From positions 310,001 to 374,000 of the forward strand of contig NZ_BJUZ01000002.1 of NCBI RefSeq assembly GCF_007988885.1: DNA of 64,000 nucleotides, read 5' to 3'. Made by a program: the position numbers and the translations under genes. Below the pieces are notes generated by a model. The model had not been told where the DNA came from and ran no database searches. It worked only from the letters and a program-made list of their open reading frames with translations. The stretch is from Gluconobacter wancherniae NBRC 103581 (GTDB taxonomy: Bacteria; Pseudomonadota; Alphaproteobacteria; Acetobacterales; Acetobacteraceae). Positions 9,132 to 18,819 of the stretch are shown here, piece after piece; position 1 is the stretch's first letter; each line of letters opens with the position of its first letter.

Positions 9132-10742
9132 TCAGCCGGGTGCCGTTGATGTATCGAGAGAGCCTGTTGCGAAAGCCAGGCTCGCTGCCGCGATCAATGC
9201 GGCGTAATATGCGTCTGATTGTGCAAGGCGTGCATCCAGCAGCCCGTTTTCGATAATGGTTGCCTGCGTGACTGATCCCTCGCCGTTTCTATAGGCTGCC
9301 AGTGCTGCGTCGAACCCGGTTTGCGCGGCGATGTGCAGTTTTTGCGAAGCTTCGTAGGCGCTCAGACTGGAGCGCAATCCGTTTTCCGCCGCTACGATCT
9401 GGCGAACGGAATTGTCCTGTGTTTCCTGCAACGTTGTTTCAGCACTGTCGGACTGGTTTTCGGCCTGTCTGAGCATTGCGGCCCGCATACCACCATCGAA
9501 AATTGGCACGCTGATGCCGCCAAGGATCAGGCTGCTGAAGCGGTTGGAGGCCAGATTGAGCGTTGGCGCGCTGTCTGACCCCACGCCGGGCACGGACGAA
9601 AGTGCCAGATGGCCAGTGCTGTAGGCCACGTTTCCACTGACGAAAATCTTGGGCAGGAACTCGGCCCGCGCAGCGCGCACCCGGCTTTGGGACGCTTTGG
9701 CTGCAGCATAGGCCGCCAATACATCTGGTCTGCGCGAGACGGCCTGATGGATCATGGATTCCGTCAGTCGAATATCGGAAAGTGCAAGTGGGCGTCCTGA
9801 AACGTCCTGCGTTTGCAGATGTGTGAGAGGCGCGGCGCCCACGGCATTCATGAGGTCCAGGCCGGTGTTTTCCGCGCTGCCCTGCGCCTGTACCAGCCGT
9901 AATTCGGCCTGTGCCGTGGATTGCTGGGCCTGCGTCACATCGACGATCGTGCCCTGACCGTGGTGTAGTCGGGCCTGTGCCGCGACTTCTACGGCACGGG
10001 CATTTTCGAGTGTTTTTTTAATCAGCGCCACGCGTGCCTCTGCGGCGGCGTGCATGTAGAATGCTGTAGTGACTGCGTAGATGACCTTCTGGTGGACGCC
10101 CGTGAAGACGATGTCTGTCGCCAGCGCGCCTTGCTGTGCCGCTTCCAGAACGGCTTCGCGTTTTCCGAAATCGAACAGCAGCCACTCCATGCCAAGTGTC
10201 TGCACTTCTCCCCGACCAGAATTGCTGTTTCGTGTTCCGCTATTCAGCAGATTGTTCTGGGACGCCGCGTTGTTGATCTCATCCCCGATAACGCCGCCGT
10301 TGCTGATCGTGGGTGTGCTGCTTGTGCCGTTGCTGTGGCTGTAACCACCCACAACGCTTGCTGTGAGGTGCGGGAGATAGAGGCTGCGGGCGATCCCTGT
10401 CGCGAGTGCTGCGTCCTTGGCCGCATTCCAGGCTCGCCGTGTTGACGGGTTTGTGGACTGGGCGATGTCGATCAGGTCTGCGAGTGAATATTCGCGCCCG
10501 GCAGCAAGCTGTGCAAGCTGAGTGCGCGCGGGGAGGGTGGTGTCAGATGGAAGGGTGTAGCCCTTGGGCAGGAAAAGCCCCCGTTTGCCGGGATGCCCGG
10601 AAACGATTTCTCCTGTGCGACTGATGCCCGGCTGCCATGGCTGGTCCGGTCGCGTGGGGGCGTCCTTGAGTGCCTCCGTGGCGCAGCCGCTTAAAAGGAG
10701 CGCAGCGAGACCCAGAGTGGCCGGGCGAATGCGGTGGGTCAT
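9132..10742 (-). CDS. TolC-family outer membrane efflux lipoprotein
   Basis: The 536-residue protein starts with a lipoprotein signal (lipobox LLLSGC, Cys19) and continues with long Ala/Gln-rich helices characteristic of outer membrane factors. It would form the outer membrane channel of an efflux pump. Its ATG overlaps the stop of the FUSC-family transporter gene as ATGA, and the HlyD and DUF1656 genes lie just upstream, so it is the last gene of a four-gene export operon. A Ser/Asn/Thr-rich loop occurs near residues 135-175. The substrate is probably aromatic acids or similar small molecules, inferred from the FUSC partner. Confidence 0.85.
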   Translation of the reverse strand: MTHRIRPATLGLAALLLSGCATEALKDAPTRPDQPWQPGISRTGEIVSGHPGKRGLFLPKGYTLPSDTTLPARTQLAQLAAGREYSLADLIDIAQSTNPSTRRAWNAAKDAALATGIARSLYLPHLTASVVGGYSHSNGTSSTPTISNGGVIGDEINNAASQNNLLNSGTRNSNSGRGEVQTLGMEWLLFDFGKREAVLEAAQQGALATDIVFTGVHQKVIYAVTTAFYMHAAAEARVALIKKTLENARAVEVAAQARLHHGQGTIVDVTQAQQSTAQAELRLVQAQGSAENTGLDLMNAVGAAPLTHLQTQDVSGRPLALSDIRLTESMIHQAVSRRPDVLAAYAAAKASQSRVRAARAEFLPKIFVSGNVAYSTGHLALSSVPGVGSDSAPTLNLASNRFSSLILGGISVPIFDGGMRAAMLRQAENQSDSAETTLQETQDNSVRQIVAAENGLRSSLSAYEASQKLHIAAQTGFDAALAAYRNGEGSVTQATIIENGLLDARLAQSDAYYAALIAAASLAFATGSLDTSTAPG

Positions 10743-12526
10743 GACGCGACTTTTTCCAACTGTTCGAAATGATGGTCCGGCGCAGGTGATTCGGGGATGA
10801 GCATATCTTCTGTGAGGGCAGACGCTGTGCGCAGAACAGTGTCCCGAACTTTACGCTGGCCGGTGTCAGTACGCATGTGGACAGGTTCGGCTGCGGCATT
10901 TTCCATTGTGCGTTCTGTGGCCGAGATGGCTTCCTGAACACGCGCGGCAAATACCATTCTTGAAAGACGTGACGATGCCTCGACCTGTGATTTCAGGAGC
11001 GTTCGGATTTTGCCAAACTCCTTGCCCAGATGCTCTGAAGCACTTGCAGGCCAGAAGGACGTGAAAACGGCATAGGTGATGAAATTACCGAGCAGAATGC
11101 CGATGATACGGTCCCGCGCAGTTGTCATGTCTGCCGTGGGGCCGAAGGTTTTGAGGTCCGATAGAAAAAATGCCAGACCGATCTGTAGTCCTGCATACGC
11201 AACCCGTGCATCTCCGGTCTTGATCCATGCTGCAAGAAACGAGGCTGCGTAGATCATGACAAGAAATTCCACGACATTCGTGAAATGTGGGATCAGGAAA
11301 ATGATGGAGGCAATTGCCATGATGCCACCAATCAAGGCCCCTGAAATACGCAGTTTCAGTTTGGCAATCATCTCTCCCATCGTCGGTAGAGCCACGATGA
11401 AGCAGGTAATGATGCATGTGTGGATGCCGTCCCAGTCCAGCGCTTTGAAGATCAGATAGCTGGTCATGACTGCAGCGGTGCCCTTTACGGCAAAGCGTAC
11501 GTGATCGGGGTTTGTGAAGGCATCGGGAAAGAAAAAGCCCGCAGGTTTCGGCTCTTCCGGGATCGATTCTTCTGAAGGTGTAGTGAACTGCTGCAAAATA
11601 AGCGCGATTTCTGTAATCGCCGGATCGCGGGCGTGGATATTGATTGCGATATCGGTCGGGCAGTCTCCTTCAGCAAAAACAACAGCCATTTCCTCCATGA
11701 CTGCTGCAAGCTGAGTGAGTGCTTCATCCTCGCTATGTCTTTCGTGTCTATGGATATGGTCTGCGAGTGCCAGAATTGCCGTGCTGCTGATAGCAGCTTG
11801 CTTGAGCCGTGCCAGAGCGGAGGGAGCCCAGATTTTTTCAAGAGCTGCCATTTTCAGGTTTTTAAAAAGGGGCCCCGTGCCTTCGCGTAGAAGGTCCATT
11901 GCGTCCTGATGGGTTGCGGTGTCGGTTCCGCGAAGCAGTGCCGCGCTCATACGAAGACGCAGGTCGATGCTGTCTGTCAGGACGGTTTTTGGTGAGGGGC
12001 AGATCAGCAATCCCAGCACGATCATTACAAGGCCCGGCACGGCGATGATGAGCCATGCGTAGAGCAGGGCGCGTGTCACCAGTTCACCGACTGGCACCTG
12101 ATCAATCGCAATCAGGGCATAAACCATGATCAGGCCCAGCATGTAGGCCACAGGTTTGAGCTTGCTTGCTGATCCGAGGAAGAAAAAGCCGAAGGACATC
12201 AGCGCTACTGCGACGACATCTGCAATCAGGTGATTGATCGTGAGCAGTACGCAGCAATAGAGCAGCCCGAGCAGGATCGCGAAAACAATACTCAGTGCCG
12301 CACCGGCGATGGCATTGGTGACGCGGTCCTTTTGCCAGATGGCCAGCGCCACCACGGCCGTCAGCGACGTTTCAGGGATCTGCCAGATCTCGCCGATCAG
12401 AACGCATGAGGTGCAGGCGGCAGCCATACGCAGGCTGTAGCCCATGCGTCCGGGGAGTGGCCGCAGGGCCAGGTGCAGCAATCGCCGAAGCGAAAGTGCC
12501 GCAGGATCAGTGACAGGCAGCGCCAT
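10739..12526 (-). CDS. FUSC-family inner membrane exporter (AaeB/YccS-like)
   Basis: The 595-residue protein has two blocks of hydrophobic helices (about residues 20-190 and 355-500) separated by a cytoplasmic region. This is the layout of the fusaric acid resistance/aromatic acid exporter superfamily. Related proteins include AaeB of E. coli and FusC-type exporters. It overlaps the upstream HlyD gene by 20 bp and the downstream outer membrane factor by 4 bp, giving a continuous pump operon. The substrate cannot be deduced; weak acids or phenolics would fit an acetic acid bacterium. Confidence 0.83.
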   Translation of the reverse strand: MALPVTDPAALSLRRLLHLALRPLPGRMGYSLRMAAACTSCVLIGEIWQIPETSLTAVVALAIWQKDRVTNAIAGAALSIVFAILLGLLYCCVLLTINHLIADVVAVALMSFGFFFLGSASKLKPVAYMLGLIMVYALIAIDQVPVGELVTRALLYAWLIIAVPGLVMIVLGLLICPSPKTVLTDSIDLRLRMSAALLRGTDTATHQDAMDLLREGTGPLFKNLKMAALEKIWAPSALARLKQAAISSTAILALADHIHRHERHSEDEALTQLAAVMEEMAVVFAEGDCPTDIAINIHARDPAITEIALILQQFTTPSEESIPEEPKPAGFFFPDAFTNPDHVRFAVKGTAAVMTSYLIFKALDWDGIHTCIITCFIVALPTMGEMIAKLKLRISGALIGGIMAIASIIFLIPHFTNVVEFLVMIYAASFLAAWIKTGDARVAYAGLQIGLAFFLSDLKTFGPTADMTTARDRIIGILLGNFITYAVFTSFWPASASEHLGKEFGKIRTLLKSQVEASSRLSRMVFAARVQEAISATERTMENAAAEPVHMRTDTGQRKVRDTVLRTASALTEDMLIPESPAPDHHFEQLEKVAS

Positions 12527-13556
12527 GTCTGATCTGGACGCTGGCCGTGGCGCCCAGCCTCAGCAGGACGGGGTTCGCAGGGTCCAGGCGGATGCGAACA
12601 GGAAAGCGCTGCGCGACATGAACCCAGTCCATCTGTCTGGGTACAAACGGCAGGCTGCGCGAAATACCAATCGAATCTCCTGACAGTACGCCCCAGCCGA
12701 TGCTTTCAACATGCCCGCGCAGTGGTGTCGCGCGATCCAGCATCGAATACACTGTGGCGCAGTCTCCGATATGCACCGGCCCCAGCGTGCCTTCGCGCAG
12801 GGCCGCGGTAGCATACCATTCGTCATTGGCGATCAACGTGAACAAGACCTGCGAAGGGGCCAGAACTTCTCCTTCCTGCACGGTCAGGCTCGTCACATAG
12901 CCATCAGTCGGTGCGCGCACGATCGTCTGGCTGAGGGCATATCGCGCGTGTTCCAGTGCGACGGCGCTGGCCTGTTCTGCGGCCAGCGAACTGTTGAGGT
13001 CTCCGATTGCCGTCTGGGCCGAGGCCTGTTGCTGTTCTGCCTCGCTCAGAGAGACGCTTGCGTTGTGCAGAGCTGTCTTTGCCTGATCATATTGCTGCCA
13101 GGGAATATAGGCGTGGTCTGCAAGAGGTTTCAGGCGGCTTTCCGTGCGTGCCGCGAGGTCGCGGTTCGTGCGGGCGCGGATTGTCTGCTGCTCGGCAATG
13201 GCGGCACTTCCAGCCCGCACCGTTACAAGGCGACGTTCGTTTTCGACGGTTGCGTGGGCGAGGGCGAGGTTGGCCTCAGCCTGCTTGACGGTCAGTTCAT
13301 AGGGGACAGGATCGAGCCTGTAGAGAATGTCTCCGCGATGAACGCTCTGATTGACATGCACCCGTAGGTCAATGAGGCGCCCGCCTACAGTGGAAGCCAT
13401 ATGAACGAGTTCGGCGTCTATCGAACCGCTATCGGATGATGGATATGCGGAAGTCTGGTAATTTACGTAAGCCCCCACGGCGATGGCCCCTGTGATGCAG
13501 CAGGCTGCGATGAGGATGCCGATGGGCTTTTTCCCAGAGAGGTGGATACGCTTCAT
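12507..13556 (-). CDS. HlyD/AaeA-type periplasmic adaptor protein
   Basis: The start at 13556 (MKRIHLSGKK) gives a 349-residue protein with one N-terminal membrane helix, a biotinyl-lipoyl-like half motif (VGGRLIDLRV, HRGDILYRLDP), an Ala-rich coiled-coil hairpin, the second lipoyl half (APTDGYVTSL) and a beta-barrel domain. It bridges the FUSC pump and the outer membrane channel. It begins 4 bp after the DUF1656 gene. A longer reading frame upstream overlaps that gene and looks non-coding. Confidence 0.85.
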   Translation of the reverse strand: MKRIHLSGKKPIGILIAACCITGAIAVGAYVNYQTSAYPSSDSGSIDAELVHMASTVGGRLIDLRVHVNQSVHRGDILYRLDPVPYELTVKQAEANLALAHATVENERRLVTVRAGSAAIAEQQTIRARTNRDLAARTESRLKPLADHAYIPWQQYDQAKTALHNASVSLSEAEQQQASAQTAIGDLNSSLAAEQASAVALEHARYALSQTIVRAPTDGYVTSLTVQEGEVLAPSQVLFTLIANDEWYATAALREGTLGPVHIGDCATVYSMLDRATPLRGHVESIGWGVLSGDSIGISRSLPFVPRQMDWVHVAQRFPVRIRLDPANPVLLRLGATASVQIRHGAACH

Positions 13557-13560
13557 GGCG

Positions 13561-13839
13561 TCAGGGTCCGAAGCAGAGCAGCCACGACAGCAAGGCTGCC
13601 ATGACGCCAAGAGACGTGTAGGTGAACAGTCGTAGGCTGAGAACGGCATCAATACCAGCAAGCACAAATGCCACCCGTAAGCCTACCGCCACACCCACTC
13701 CAATCAGTGCGCAGATCATCCAGCCCGGGAAATAAGCCCCCGCGATGGAAAAGGCGGGTGCGCCATGTAGTGAGCAGCCTCCCGCGACGAGCAGCAGCAG
13801 ACTGGGGGCCTGATGTCGGAGCGTTCGCGGCAGGTGCAT
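13561..13839 (-). CDS. DUF1656 (AaeX-like) small membrane protein
   Basis: From the ATG at 13839 the product has 92 residues and two hydrophobic segments, with the DUF1656 core FSIAGAYFPGWM followed by G-V-G-V-A-V-G-L-R. AaeX-type proteins are regularly encoded just before the HlyD and FUSC parts of aromatic acid exporters, exactly as here. Their biochemical role is unknown. The gene starts 7 bp after the stop of the threonine aldolase gene, so the two could share a transcript. Confidence 0.82.
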   Translation of the reverse strand: MHLPRTLRHQAPSLLLLVAGGCSLHGAPAFSIAGAYFPGWMICALIGVGVAVGLRVAFVLAGIDAVLSLRLFTYTSLGVMAALLSWLLCFGP

Positions 13840-13846
13840 GTTCCGG

Positions 13847-14914
13847 CTATTCCGAAATGGCGTCGAGCAGCGCGTCGACATCCTGTGGGCGGGTGTAGAA
13901 GCTGGTCACGAGACGGATAAGCGTGCCTTGAACGCCATCAGGTGTAGGCCAGCGATAAAATCCGAATCCTTGGCTTTCGAGGTGATTGGCAACCTGATCG
14001 GGCAGTACGACGAACACTTCGTTGCTCTGCACGTCGAACGGAAGATGCGCCCCCGTATGGCGGCGCAATCCCTCGACAAGGCGAGCGGCCATGGTGTTGG
14101 CATGCGCTGCATTCTTTAGCCAGAGATTGTTCTCCAGCAAGGCCAGAAGCTGCGCACTGAGGAATCGCTGCTTGGACCACAGATGTCCACTGCGCTTGAT
14201 GCGTCTCAGGAAGTCGCGGAGAAGAGGGCGAGTGCGGTCGTTGATGAAAAATACAACAGCTTCCGCCGCCATGGCGCCGTTTTTGGTGCCCCCGAAGGTC
14301 AGAACGTCCACGCCGGATTTCCATGTGGTTTCTGCGGGTGTGCATCCCAGGTTTGCAATGGCGTTTCCAAGGCGTGCGCCATCCATATGCACGGGGATTT
14401 CGTGATCATGCGCAATCGCGCAGAGCGCCTGCAGGGTTTGCAGGTCATAGACCGTTCCCCATTCCGTAGCCTGTGTCAGAGACAGTGCCTGAAATGGCGG
14501 TGCGAGAACGCCCGCGCCCTTGTTGGTCTTGAGTGCGGGCGGAAGTGTTGCCGGGTCCATGCGACCGTCGGCAGAGGGAATGCCCACCAGTTTGGCGCCA
14601 TGTGTGAAAAATTCCGGCGCTCCTCCCTCGTCAGTATTGATGTGCGCGCTTTGATCACAGAGCACGGAACCATAGGGAGAAACGAGCGCGGAAAGTGCCA
14701 CGCTATTTGCGGCTGTTCCCGTAACCAGCGGGAAAACGGCCACTTCTGTCTCGAAAAGCTTGGAGAATTTTGCATCCAGAGAGACTGACAGATCATCCCC
14801 GCCATAAGAGCCAACACTGCCCTCATTGGCTCGCAGCATGGCTTCCATGACTTCCGGACATGCAGGCGTGACGTTGTCACTGGCGAAGTTCTTGCGTATT
14901 TCCTCGGACACCAC
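13847..14914 (-). CDS. Low-specificity threonine aldolase (PLP-dependent)
   Basis: This 355-residue PLP enzyme would cleave L-threonine or L-allo-threonine to glycine and acetaldehyde. Family features include the N-terminal F-A-S-D-N-V-T segment, GSYGGD, HINTDEGGAPE, the MDGARL motif with Asp178, and the PLP Schiff-base Lys211 in TFGGTKNGA. The length is normal. It is divergent from folD, which fits linked glycine/one-carbon metabolism, although shared regulation is not shown. Its stop lies 7 bp before the efflux operon's first start. Confidence 0.88.
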   Translation of the reverse strand: MVSEEIRKNFASDNVTPACPEVMEAMLRANEGSVGSYGGDDLSVSLDAKFSKLFETEVAVFPLVTGTAANSVALSALVSPYGSVLCDQSAHINTDEGGAPEFFTHGAKLVGIPSADGRMDPATLPPALKTNKGAGVLAPPFQALSLTQATEWGTVYDLQTLQALCAIAHDHEIPVHMDGARLGNAIANLGCTPAETTWKSGVDVLTFGGTKNGAMAAEAVVFFINDRTRPLLRDFLRRIKRSGHLWSKQRFLSAQLLALLENNLWLKNAAHANTMAARLVEGLRRHTGAHLPFDVQSNEVFVVLPDQVANHLESQGFGFYRWPTPDGVQGTLIRLVTSFYTRPQDVDALLDAISE

Positions 14915-14997
14915 AGACGATCCTTAATCCTGACGACCGCGCGGGTCATGCTCGGAACCGTAACCGAAAGACCGGCCCGTTTCCATCCGGAGAGCTC

Positions 14998-15912
14998 ATG
15001 AGCACCGTTTCCCCAGACATGGCCGCCAAAATCATTGACGGAAAAGCCATTGCACGATCCCTGACCGAACAGGTGGGGCGTGATGTTGCCGCTTTTGTGG
15101 AGCGCGGCAATACCTTGCCCGGTCTGGCGGTGGTTCTGGTCGGTAACGATCCCGCGTCCGAAGTGTATGTGAAGAACAAGGCGCTTCAGACGCATCGTGC
15201 TGGCATGCGTTCTTTTATGCACATGCTCCCGCAGAGCACGTCTCAGGCCGAGTTGCTGGATCTGATCGCTGACCTGAACGCAAACTCCCAGATACATGGG
15301 ATTCTTGTGCAGTTGCCTCTTCCCGCGCAGATTGATCCGGTGGTCGTGACGAACGCCATTGTCGCGCATAAGGACGTTGACGGTCTGGGAGAAATCAACG
15401 CCGGGCGCATGGCGCTGGGCATTGACGGCATTGTTCCGTGCACGCCTTTGGGATGTCTCAAGCTTCTCCAGTCTGTCCACACAGACATGCAGGGCAAACA
15501 TGCGGTCATCATCGGGGCGTCCAATCTGGTGGGTAAACCGATGGCGCAGCTTATGCTGCGTGAAGGGTGCACTGTGTCAGTTGGTCATATTCACACGCGT
15601 GATACGCGCGCTTTGGCCCGTGAAGGTGATATTCTCGTCGTTGCTACGGGCAAGCACGGGCTGGTGCGGGGCGACTGGATCAAGCCGGGCGCGACCGTTA
15701 TTGACGTCGGGATCACCCGTGTCCCCACCGAGCATGGTAAAACACGCCTTGTCGGGGATGTCGCCTTTGAGGAGGCGCTGCCGGTAGCTGGGCATATCAC
15801 GCCTGTTCCGGGCGGAGTGGGCCCGATGACAATTGCCTGCCTGCTGCATAATACCCTTCAGGCCGCGCTGCTGGCCCAGAACGTTGTTTCGCGCCCTGAT
15901 CAGAAGGTATGA
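14998..15912 (+). CDS. folD: Bifunctional methylenetetrahydrofolate dehydrogenase/cyclohydrolase FolD
   Basis: FolD interconverts 5,10-methylene-, methenyl- and 10-formyl-tetrahydrofolate. The 304-residue protein has PGLAVVLVGNDPAS followed by Y-V-K-N-K (the catalytic Tyr/Lys pair), Q-L-P-L-P, DVDGL, the Rossmann V-I-I-G-A-S-N-L-V-G-K-P motif and C-terminal PGGVGPMT. The length is typical. Its TGA overlaps the ATG of the following MTHFR-like gene, indicating coupled translation of two consecutive folate steps. Confidence 0.95.
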   Translation: MSTVSPDMAAKIIDGKAIARSLTEQVGRDVAAFVERGNTLPGLAVVLVGNDPASEVYVKNKALQTHRAGMRSFMHMLPQSTSQAELLDLIADLNANSQIHGILVQLPLPAQIDPVVVTNAIVAHKDVDGLGEINAGRMALGIDGIVPCTPLGCLKLLQSVHTDMQGKHAVIIGASNLVGKPMAQLMLREGCTVSVGHIHTRDTRALAREGDILVVATGKHGLVRGDWIKPGATVIDVGITRVPTEHGKTRLVGDVAFEEALPVAGHITPVPGGVGPMTIACLLHNTLQAALLAQNVVSRPDQKV

Positions 15913-16658
15913 GTCGTGTATCGGTAGAGTTGATCCCGCGCAATTCGCAAGGGTTGCTTGAGGATCTGGCCGTCACGCGCAGTACGTTACCTGCTGTGCA
16001 GACGATCAATATCCCTGATCTGCTGCGGTTTGACCTTCGCAGCCATGATGCAGCCTGTCTGCTTATCAGGCAGGCCCCGATGGAGGTGATCCCTCATGTC
16101 AGGGCGATCGATATTGCGCCGGATGCACCATTGCCGGGGGCTGACAGGCCGGAACTAACATCCGTGCTCGTTATCGCCGGTGATCCACCGCCGGATGCTG
16201 ATCGGCCAGTCTGGCCAAACACGTCCGAAGAAATCATTACGAGATATCGGAGAGAAGCGCCGCATCTGAAAGTTTACGCAGCGTTCGATCCTTACCGGCG
16301 TGCACCCTGGCATGAGTTGGATATTGTACGGCGCAAGCGGGATGCGGGTGCATGCGGCTTTTTCACGCAACCGCTTTTCGACTGCGCAATGCTTGAGATG
16401 TGCATGGAATGGCTCCGCGATGATTCGGTTTTTTGGGGCATATCCCCGGTTGTGGGTGAGCGGTCGCGCCGATACTGGGAACGTGTCAATCACGTGGTGT
16501 TTCCGCATGATTTTCCGGCAGATCTTGAGGGTAATATTGCTGCCGGGCGCAAAATGCTTTCCCTGATTCATGCAAAAAATGATGATGCCTATCTTATGCC
16601 GGTCAAAGTGGATCTGGCATCGTATCTCGGCGCGTTTCACGATATCATAACGGGGTAG
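15909..16658 (+). CDS. Short methylenetetrahydrofolate reductase-like protein
   Basis: The 249-residue product resembles MetF-type TIM barrels: an early VELIPR, the segment VYAAFDPYRR, then GACGFFTQPLFD followed by a G-I-S-P-V-V-G strand. MetF reduces methylene-THF to methyl-THF for methionine synthesis. Overlap with folD (ATGA) supports a folate role. It is about 40 residues shorter than E. coli MetF and divergent, so FAD binding and activity should be treated as unproven. A lyase-like or regulatory relative is the main alternative. Confidence 0.75.
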   Translation: MSRVSVELIPRNSQGLLEDLAVTRSTLPAVQTINIPDLLRFDLRSHDAACLLIRQAPMEVIPHVRAIDIAPDAPLPGADRPELTSVLVIAGDPPPDADRPVWPNTSEEIITRYRREAPHLKVYAAFDPYRRAPWHELDIVRRKRDAGACGFFTQPLFDCAMLEMCMEWLRDDSVFWGISPVVGERSRRYWERVNHVVFPHDFPADLEGNIAAGRKMLSLIHAKNDDAYLMPVKVDLASYLGAFHDIITG

Positions 16659-16685
16659 AAACCGTTTCGAGGAGCAAGTGCCGGG

Positions 16686-18659
16686 ATGTACCCCCGTTTT
16701 TTATTGCTGATTCTTCTGGGGGCCGCCTCGGCTTCTCCAGTCTTCGCCGCTCCGAAATCCGATCCTGATCCGCGCAAGGTCTTTGCGCCCCTGACCTTGC
16801 CGGACGCACCAAATGTCTACCGGTCCGGTTCGGGTCTGCCCGGCCCGTCCTATTGGCAGAACCGGGTTGATTATACGATATCTTCCCGGATCGATCCTAA
16901 GACGCATATTTTGCAGGGCTCGGAGACCGTTACCTACTCCAACAACAGTCCTGACGTTCTGGATGTTCTGTGGCTCCAACTGGACCAGAACATTTATCGT
17001 GAAGATGCCCGGGCTATTTTTGGCGACCGATACGCCACGCATCATACTGACGGCATCAAAATTGCACGTGTTACCGTTTTGCAGGGCGCCCAGCAGACGG
17101 ACGTCACGCCACTGATCAATGACACGCGGATGCAGATTCACCTACCGCGCGCTCTGTCTTCGCGTGCAAGCGTGCGGTTGCGGATCGAGTGGCAGTATAC
17201 CGTGCCCGGAACATGGGGTGGGCGCACTGCTGTTACGCCTTCCAAGCAGGGCGATATTTATGAAATCGCACAATGGTTTCCGCGCCTGAGCGTGTATGAC
17301 GACCGCCATGGCTGGAACACGCTGCCATACCTCGGACAGGAATTTTTCCTGGAATATGGCAACATCGATTACAGTGTGACAGTTCCATGGAACTACACGG
17401 TGGTGGGTTCCGGCGCCCTCATGAACCCGCAGGATGTGCTGACAAAAGACGAGCGTGCACGTCTTGCGCAGGCCGCACAGAGTGACGCCCGCGTCATGAT
17501 CCGGACGCTTGACGACGTTACAGACCCGCAAAGCCATTTGAAGCAGAGCGGTGAGGTGACTTGGCATTATGCGATGCCCAACACGCGTGATGTGGCTTTC
17601 GCAGCCTCACCGGCGTTTCTGTGGGATGCTGCCCGTATCAATCTACCTGCTGTGAGTCCGTGCCCGGGGTGCCGTGCGGTGCCTCGTCTTGCGATGTCTA
17701 TTTATCCGCGAGAAGGCATCGGGTCGCATGGATGGGACCGCTCAACAGAATACGTCAAGCATGCCATCGAGTATTTCTCAGAGAAATGGTTTGAATATCC
17801 ATGGCCAAACGCTGTCAATCTAGGTGGACACGGGGCCGGGATGGAATATCCGGGAATTGTTTTTGACGGCATGGAAGATCGTGATCCACAGCTCTTCTGG
17901 ATTACCACGCATGAACTCGGACATGGCTGGTTTCCGATGATTGTGGGATCAGATGAGCGTACGGATGCTTTCATGGATGAAGGATTTAATACTTTCATTG
18001 ATGCTTATGCTTCGGATCACTTCAATCATGGTGAATTTGCTCCGAAGAAAGATCCGGAATTTGCACCCAGGACTGGTGTGCCAGCAGACGATATCGTGCC
18101 ATTACTGCTTGATAAGGCGGCGCCTGTTCTTACGACACCCGCTGATCAGATTTCTGAAAAATACCGCCATAGTGTGACGTATTTCAAAGGGGCATATGGC
18201 CTGAAGCTGCTGCGCGAGCAGATCCTTGGTCCAGATCGTTTTGATGCTGCGTTCCGTCGATATATTTCAGTATGGTCCTTTCGCCATCCTGATCCTTCCG
18301 ATTTCTTCCGAATGATGGAAAGTGAAGGCGGAGAGAATTTATCGTGGTTCTGGCGTGGATGGTATTTTTCCAATGCTGCTCCCGATTATGCGGTGGGCCG
18401 CGTGACGGCAGTTTCTGGAAAGCCAATTACGGTGGACGTACATAACTACGGCACGTTGCCGCTGCCGGTGACTGTACGTTTGGAGTTTGCGGATGGCAGC
18501 CATCGCGATATGCGCATTCCGACGGAAGCTTGGCGTCAGGAAAACAACGTTAGCCTGACCTTCGCAGCGCATGAGGGCCTCAGAAACGTGATAGTCGATC
18601 CGGATCATATGATTCCAGACGTTGATCGCACTGATAACAAGGCTTCTCTAACGCATTGA
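16686..18659 (+). CDS. Exported M1-family zinc metallopeptidase
   Basis: This 657-residue protein starts with a signal peptide ending near VFAAPK. It has the gluzincin zinc site HELGH (His409, Glu410, His413) with the third ligand Glu432 in MDEGFN. The substrate-binding motif G-A-G-M-E-Y-P lies upstream, in place of the classic GAMEN. It is a periplasmic or surface M1 aminopeptidase-like enzyme. The C terminus (about 560-650) looks like a beta-sandwich. An AGGAG precedes the ATG. A bidirectional terminator follows about 90 bp downstream. Confidence 0.88.
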   Translation: MYPRFLLLILLGAASASPVFAAPKSDPDPRKVFAPLTLPDAPNVYRSGSGLPGPSYWQNRVDYTISSRIDPKTHILQGSETVTYSNNSPDVLDVLWLQLDQNIYREDARAIFGDRYATHHTDGIKIARVTVLQGAQQTDVTPLINDTRMQIHLPRALSSRASVRLRIEWQYTVPGTWGGRTAVTPSKQGDIYEIAQWFPRLSVYDDRHGWNTLPYLGQEFFLEYGNIDYSVTVPWNYTVVGSGALMNPQDVLTKDERARLAQAAQSDARVMIRTLDDVTDPQSHLKQSGEVTWHYAMPNTRDVAFAASPAFLWDAARINLPAVSPCPGCRAVPRLAMSIYPREGIGSHGWDRSTEYVKHAIEYFSEKWFEYPWPNAVNLGGHGAGMEYPGIVFDGMEDRDPQLFWITTHELGHGWFPMIVGSDERTDAFMDEGFNTFIDAYASDHFNHGEFAPKKDPEFAPRTGVPADDIVPLLLDKAAPVLTTPADQISEKYRHSVTYFKGAYGLKLLREQILGPDRFDAAFRRYISVWSFRHPDPSDFFRMMESEGGENLSWFWRGWYFSNAAPDYAVGRVTAVSGKPITVDVHNYGTLPLPVTVRLEFADGSHRDMRIPTEAWRQENNVSLTFAAHEGLRNVIVDPDHMIPDVDRTDNKASLTH

Positions 18660-18750
18660 TAAAGTTCTTCTTGAGTTTATACGTCTGCCATTGGATTGAT
18701 TTATGAGCTCAAGAAGCCAGGACTATAAAGTCGGAGAGTAATTAAACACA

Positions 18751-18779
18751 AAAAGACCGGCTTAAACGCCGGCCTTTTT
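18751..18779. terminator. Bidirectional intrinsic terminator
   Basis: Stem AAAGACCGGC / GCCGGCCTTT (one mismatch) with a 6-nt loop, flanked by T-runs on both strands. It separates the peptidase gene from the convergent flagellin/flaF unit. Confidence 0.8.
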
Positions 18780-18819
18780 ATGGCAAATAAACTCTTAAAA
18801 TTACGCCTAATTTTGATTG

